From positions 1 to 6,508 of the forward strand of contig CAKRMO010000066.1 of NCBI GenBank assembly GCA_934364765.1: DNA of 6,508 nt, read 5' to 3'. Below the pieces are notes generated by a model. It did not search any database and was not told the origin of the DNA. It saw nothing but the letters and a program-made list of their open reading frames with translations. This DNA comes from an uncultured Bacteroidaceae bacterium. Its GTDB lineage: Bacteria > Bacteroidota > Bacteroidia > Bacteroidales > Bacteroidaceae. The translations under genes and the position numbers were made by a program. Of this stretch, positions 3,913 to 6,508 are shown piece by piece. Numbering within the stretch: position 1 is the stretch's first letter; each line of letters begins with the position of its first letter.

Positions 3913-6508
3913 ATGAAACTCAAAAGAACCCTCATGACGGCTGTGGCACTCGTTGCGCTCAACGCCGCGTTTGCACAAAACTACAAGCAACTTTGGGAAA
4001 AAGCCGGCAAGGCCATGGAAAAAGACCTGCCCAAGACCGCCCTCTCGGAGATACGCGGCATATACTCGCAAGCCGCGCGGCAGGGCAACACGGGCGAGAT
4101 GCTGAAAGCCGCCGTTTGCGCCCTCCAGATGCAATGGGACATTTCGCCCGACAGCGCAAAGGCGGGAATAAAAAACCTCGACAGCATTGCCGAAAACGAA
4201 AAACGCCCGGCGGAACGCGCACTGTGGATGCTGGTGGCGGCGAGAATGCACACGATAAATTCGGATTTTCGCGACCCAACCGAAGGCAACAGGGCCGTTG
4301 AGTGCATACTCGAAGCCACAAAAGACCTCATGGTATTCAACAACCGCAAGGCGGCGGAATTCATGCCCGCCGTAAAAAAAGGCGGCACAAGCAAATACTA
4401 CAACGATGACCTGCTGAGCGTGGTTTGCAGGAACGCTGCGAACGCCTTGAACGACATAAGGAACACTTCGTATTCAAGAAAAGAAATACAGCAGAAACAG
4501 CACGACATTGAAAGCCGTTTCATAGGACACTACCGCAAGACGGGAAATGCGGACGCCGTGGTTCTGGCAACTTTGGACTCTCTGAGCCGCAACAACCACG
4601 AATACTATTCCGGAGAATACAGCGACACAACCAACACATCATACGTCCTGACACGCAAGCTTAGGGAGCAGTACGTCCAAAGCCCATGCGTCGTTGAGGC
4701 ATACATATATATATGCGGCAAAATGAAGAGCGGGGAATGCGAAACCGAAGACCTGCGCTACAGCCTCGCCAAGAGGGGGGCGCAAATGTATGCCAAGAAC
4801 CCCCGCTCCGCCGTTTTGCGCAACATAATGAAAGAGATGAAGATGCAAAACGCATTTGCCCGCTTTGCAAAAAACACCGCATTCCCGGGAGAGACACTGC
4901 GCGGGGAAATAAAAGCCGACAATGCCAAGAACATAGAGATACAAATGTTCCGCCTGCCCTACACGGCAATGCAGGTTAATGGCGACCGCGAGCTTGTGAG
5001 GAAGTTCAAGCCCAACGCAAAGGACAAAATTTCGGTTTACACAAAGAGCATAACCCCTGACAAGGAACTTTTCCACTTCAAGGACAGCTTTTCGTATTCC
5101 GCCCCTGCCGAGCCGGGAGTTTATATGCTCAAAAACGCGCAGAGCAAGGATGCAGACTCATACAGCATTCTTTACGTCAGCAACCTGCGCACCATGTTTT
5201 TGCCCCTGCCCGACAACCGCGTGCGCATTTCGGTTGTGGACGCCCGCAGCGGCAAGCCCGTTGCAGGGGCAAAGGTGAACGAATACAGTGCAAGGGACGG
5301 CAAGCTCACGGCAACCTACACCACTGACGGCAAAGGCGAGGTGGTTGTGGCGCGCAACAGCTCATTGCGCTATAATGCCGAAAACGGCAGCGACAAATAC
5401 TGCCCGTTTGCCAATTTCTACGGCTACGCCCATTTCACTCCAAACAATGAAAAAAGCAGCGAGGAATACCGCCTGTTTACCGACCGCGCCGTTTACCGTC
5501 CGTCGCAAAAAGTTTGCGTGGGGGGAATTGTGTTCCGGCAAAAGGGCGATGAGTTCAGCACCGTTTATGGCAAGAAAATAAAACTCACGCTCAGCGACCC
5601 CAACAACAAAGAGATGAACACGCAGGAAGTGAACAGCGACGAGTTCGGAGCGTTTGGCGCAGACTTCACACTGCCGGCAACCGTAATGCCGGGCTACTAC
5701 TTTATTAATGCAAACGGGGAAAACTCCGTGGGATTAAGGATAGAGGAATACAAACGCCCCACATTTGAAGTTACAACCGAAAAGCCAAAGGAAAAATTCG
5801 CCCTTGGCGACACGATAAGCGTAAAGGGACGCGCCACAGCCTTCACCGGGGCGGGCGTTTCCTATGCCAAGGTTTCGTATAAGGTGAGAAGAACAAGTTT
5901 CAGCTGGTTTTACAGGGAAAGCGACAATGATATTATCATTAGCGACACCACAACAACCGACGGCGAGGGCAACTTCACAATGCGCGTGCCAATAAACGGA
6001 AATTCTGAAGAAACAAACGCGAAACTCGTTCCCAACACAACGTATATGTTCAGCGTAACGGCAACCGTAACATCGGGAGCGGGAGAAACGCAAGAGGCAC
6101 AAATAAACCTCAGCGCGGGCAAGCGCGCCGCAATACTAAGCTGCGACATTCCGCAAAAGGTAGAGAAAGGACGCATTCCTGCAATCACCTTCGCGCTGCG
6201 CAACATACTGCAAGAACAAACCGAAGGCAAAGGGAAATACTCAATATATAAAGGTCCGGAACTATGCGCCGAGGGGGCGTTCACCGCAAACGAGCCAGTT
6301 GAAATAAAGAGCCTCTCAATTCTTTCTTCAGGCAAATACACGCTGCACACGCAACTTGACGGCGAAACAGACACCGTTTACGACTTAAAGAAAAGTTTCA
6401 TTCTTTTCTCCGTAAACGACACCCAAGCCGCCGACCCCGCCGAGCGCATACGCCTTTATTCGCCCAATGAAAGCTTTACCGACGGCAAGGCAACCGTAAG
6501 CATAGCCT
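3913..6508 (+). CDS. Alpha-2-macroglobulin family protein, N-terminal part (3' end outside window)
   Basis: The frame is open for 865 codons and runs off the window end without a stop. Bacterial family members usually exceed 1,500 residues, so about half is probably seen. Residues 1-21 form a signal peptide (MKLKR, a hydrophobic core, AFA before Q22). No lipobox cysteine is present, so the product should be soluble in the periplasm or exported onward rather than a lipoprotein. Residues 22 to about 315 look helical and begin with WEKAGKAMEKDLPKTALSEI, typical of Bacteroidota members. Beta-rich macroglobulin domains start near 323 (FPGETLRGEIKADN). DARSGKPVAGAKV is at 443-455, TDRAVYRP at 523-530 is the hallmark of the MG2 domain, and EEYKRPTFEV is at 611-620. 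The family is thought to trap or inhibit proteases. The bait region, any CxEQ thioester and the C-terminal domains lie beyond the window, so inhibitory chemistry cannot be judged. The start is fixed by the signal peptide and the promoter. Isoleucine is mostly ATA. Confidence 0.9.
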   Translation, partial: MKLKRTLMTAVALVALNAAFAQNYKQLWEKAGKAMEKDLPKTALSEIRGIYSQAARQGNTGEMLKAAVCALQMQWDISPDSAKAGIKNLDSIAENEKRPAERALWMLVAARMHTINSDFRDPTEGNRAVECILEATKDLMVFNNRKAAEFMPAVKKGGTSKYYNDDLLSVVCRNAANALNDIRNTSYSRKEIQQKQHDIESRFIGHYRKTGNADAVVLATLDSLSRNNHEYYSGEYSDTTNTSYVLTRKLREQYVQSPCVVEAYIYICGKMKSGECETEDLRYSLAKRGAQMYAKNPRSAVLRNIMKEMKMQNAFARFAKNTAFPGETLRGEIKADNAKNIEIQMFRLPYTAMQVNGDRELVRKFKPNAKDKISVYTKSITPDKELFHFKDSFSYSAPAEPGVYMLKNAQSKDADSYSILYVSNLRTMFLPLPDNRVRISVVDARSGKPVAGAKVNEYSARDGKLTATYTTDGKGEVVVARNSSLRYNAENGSDKYCPFANFYGYAHFTPNNEKSSEEYRLFTDRAVYRPSQKVCVGGIVFRQKGDEFSTVYGKKIKLTLSDPNNKEMNTQEVNSDEFGAFGADFTLPATVMPGYYFINANGENSVGLRIEEYKRPTFEVTTEKPKEKFALGDTISVKGRATAFTGAGVSYAKVSYKVRRTSFSWFYRESDNDIIISDTTTTDGEGNFTMRVPINGNSEETNAKLVPNTTYMFSVTATVTSGAGETQEAQINLSAGKRAAILSCDIPQKVEKGRIPAITFALRNILQEQTEGKGKYSIYKGPELCAEGAFTANEPVEIKSLSILSSGKYTLHTQLDGETDTVYDLKKSFILFSVNDTQAADPAERIRLYSPNESFTDGKATVSIA

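Overview
The window looks like chromosomal DNA from a Bacteroidota species, probably of the order Bacteroidales. Four good matches to the Bacteroidota promoter box TAnnTTTG sit upstream of genes, the start codons lack a clear Shine-Dalgarno sequence, and the proteins resemble Bacteroidales families (DUF4143 ATPase, short EPSP synthase, large alpha-2-macroglobulin). The genus cannot be fixed from this sequence.

Layout: (1) Bases 1-140 carry a promoter and three imperfect direct repeats in front of a 443-residue AAA+ ATPase with a C-terminal PD-(D/E)XK-like domain (141-1472, +). (2) Bases 1473-1861 contain no credible gene. They separate two convergent transcription units and hold a cluster of 20-base repeats that forms a likely bidirectional terminator, plus a second long stem-loop. 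(3) A two-gene operon on the minus strand encodes aroA (3509-2259) and, four bases after its stop, a small membrane-anchored protein with four clustered cysteines (2254-1862). (4) A divergent intergenic region holds an aroA promoter (-) and a tRNA promoter (+), followed by tRNA-Pro(GGG) at 3650-3724 and a very strong terminator. (5) A promoter at about 3885 precedes a secreted alpha-2-macroglobulin family protein that starts at 3913 and runs off the window end after 865 codons.

The units appear functionally independent. aroA makes a shikimate-pathway intermediate for aromatic amino acids, the tRNA is housekeeping, the macroglobulin is probably a periplasmic or surface protein, and the ATPase is an accessory gene of unknown role whose codon use differs from that of the macroglobulin gene. 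I see no clear new multi-gene system. The points most worth a second look are the repeat-decorated ATPase promoter, the repeat and terminator cluster, the cysteine-cluster protein coupled to aroA, and a mismatch in the anticodon stem of the tRNA.
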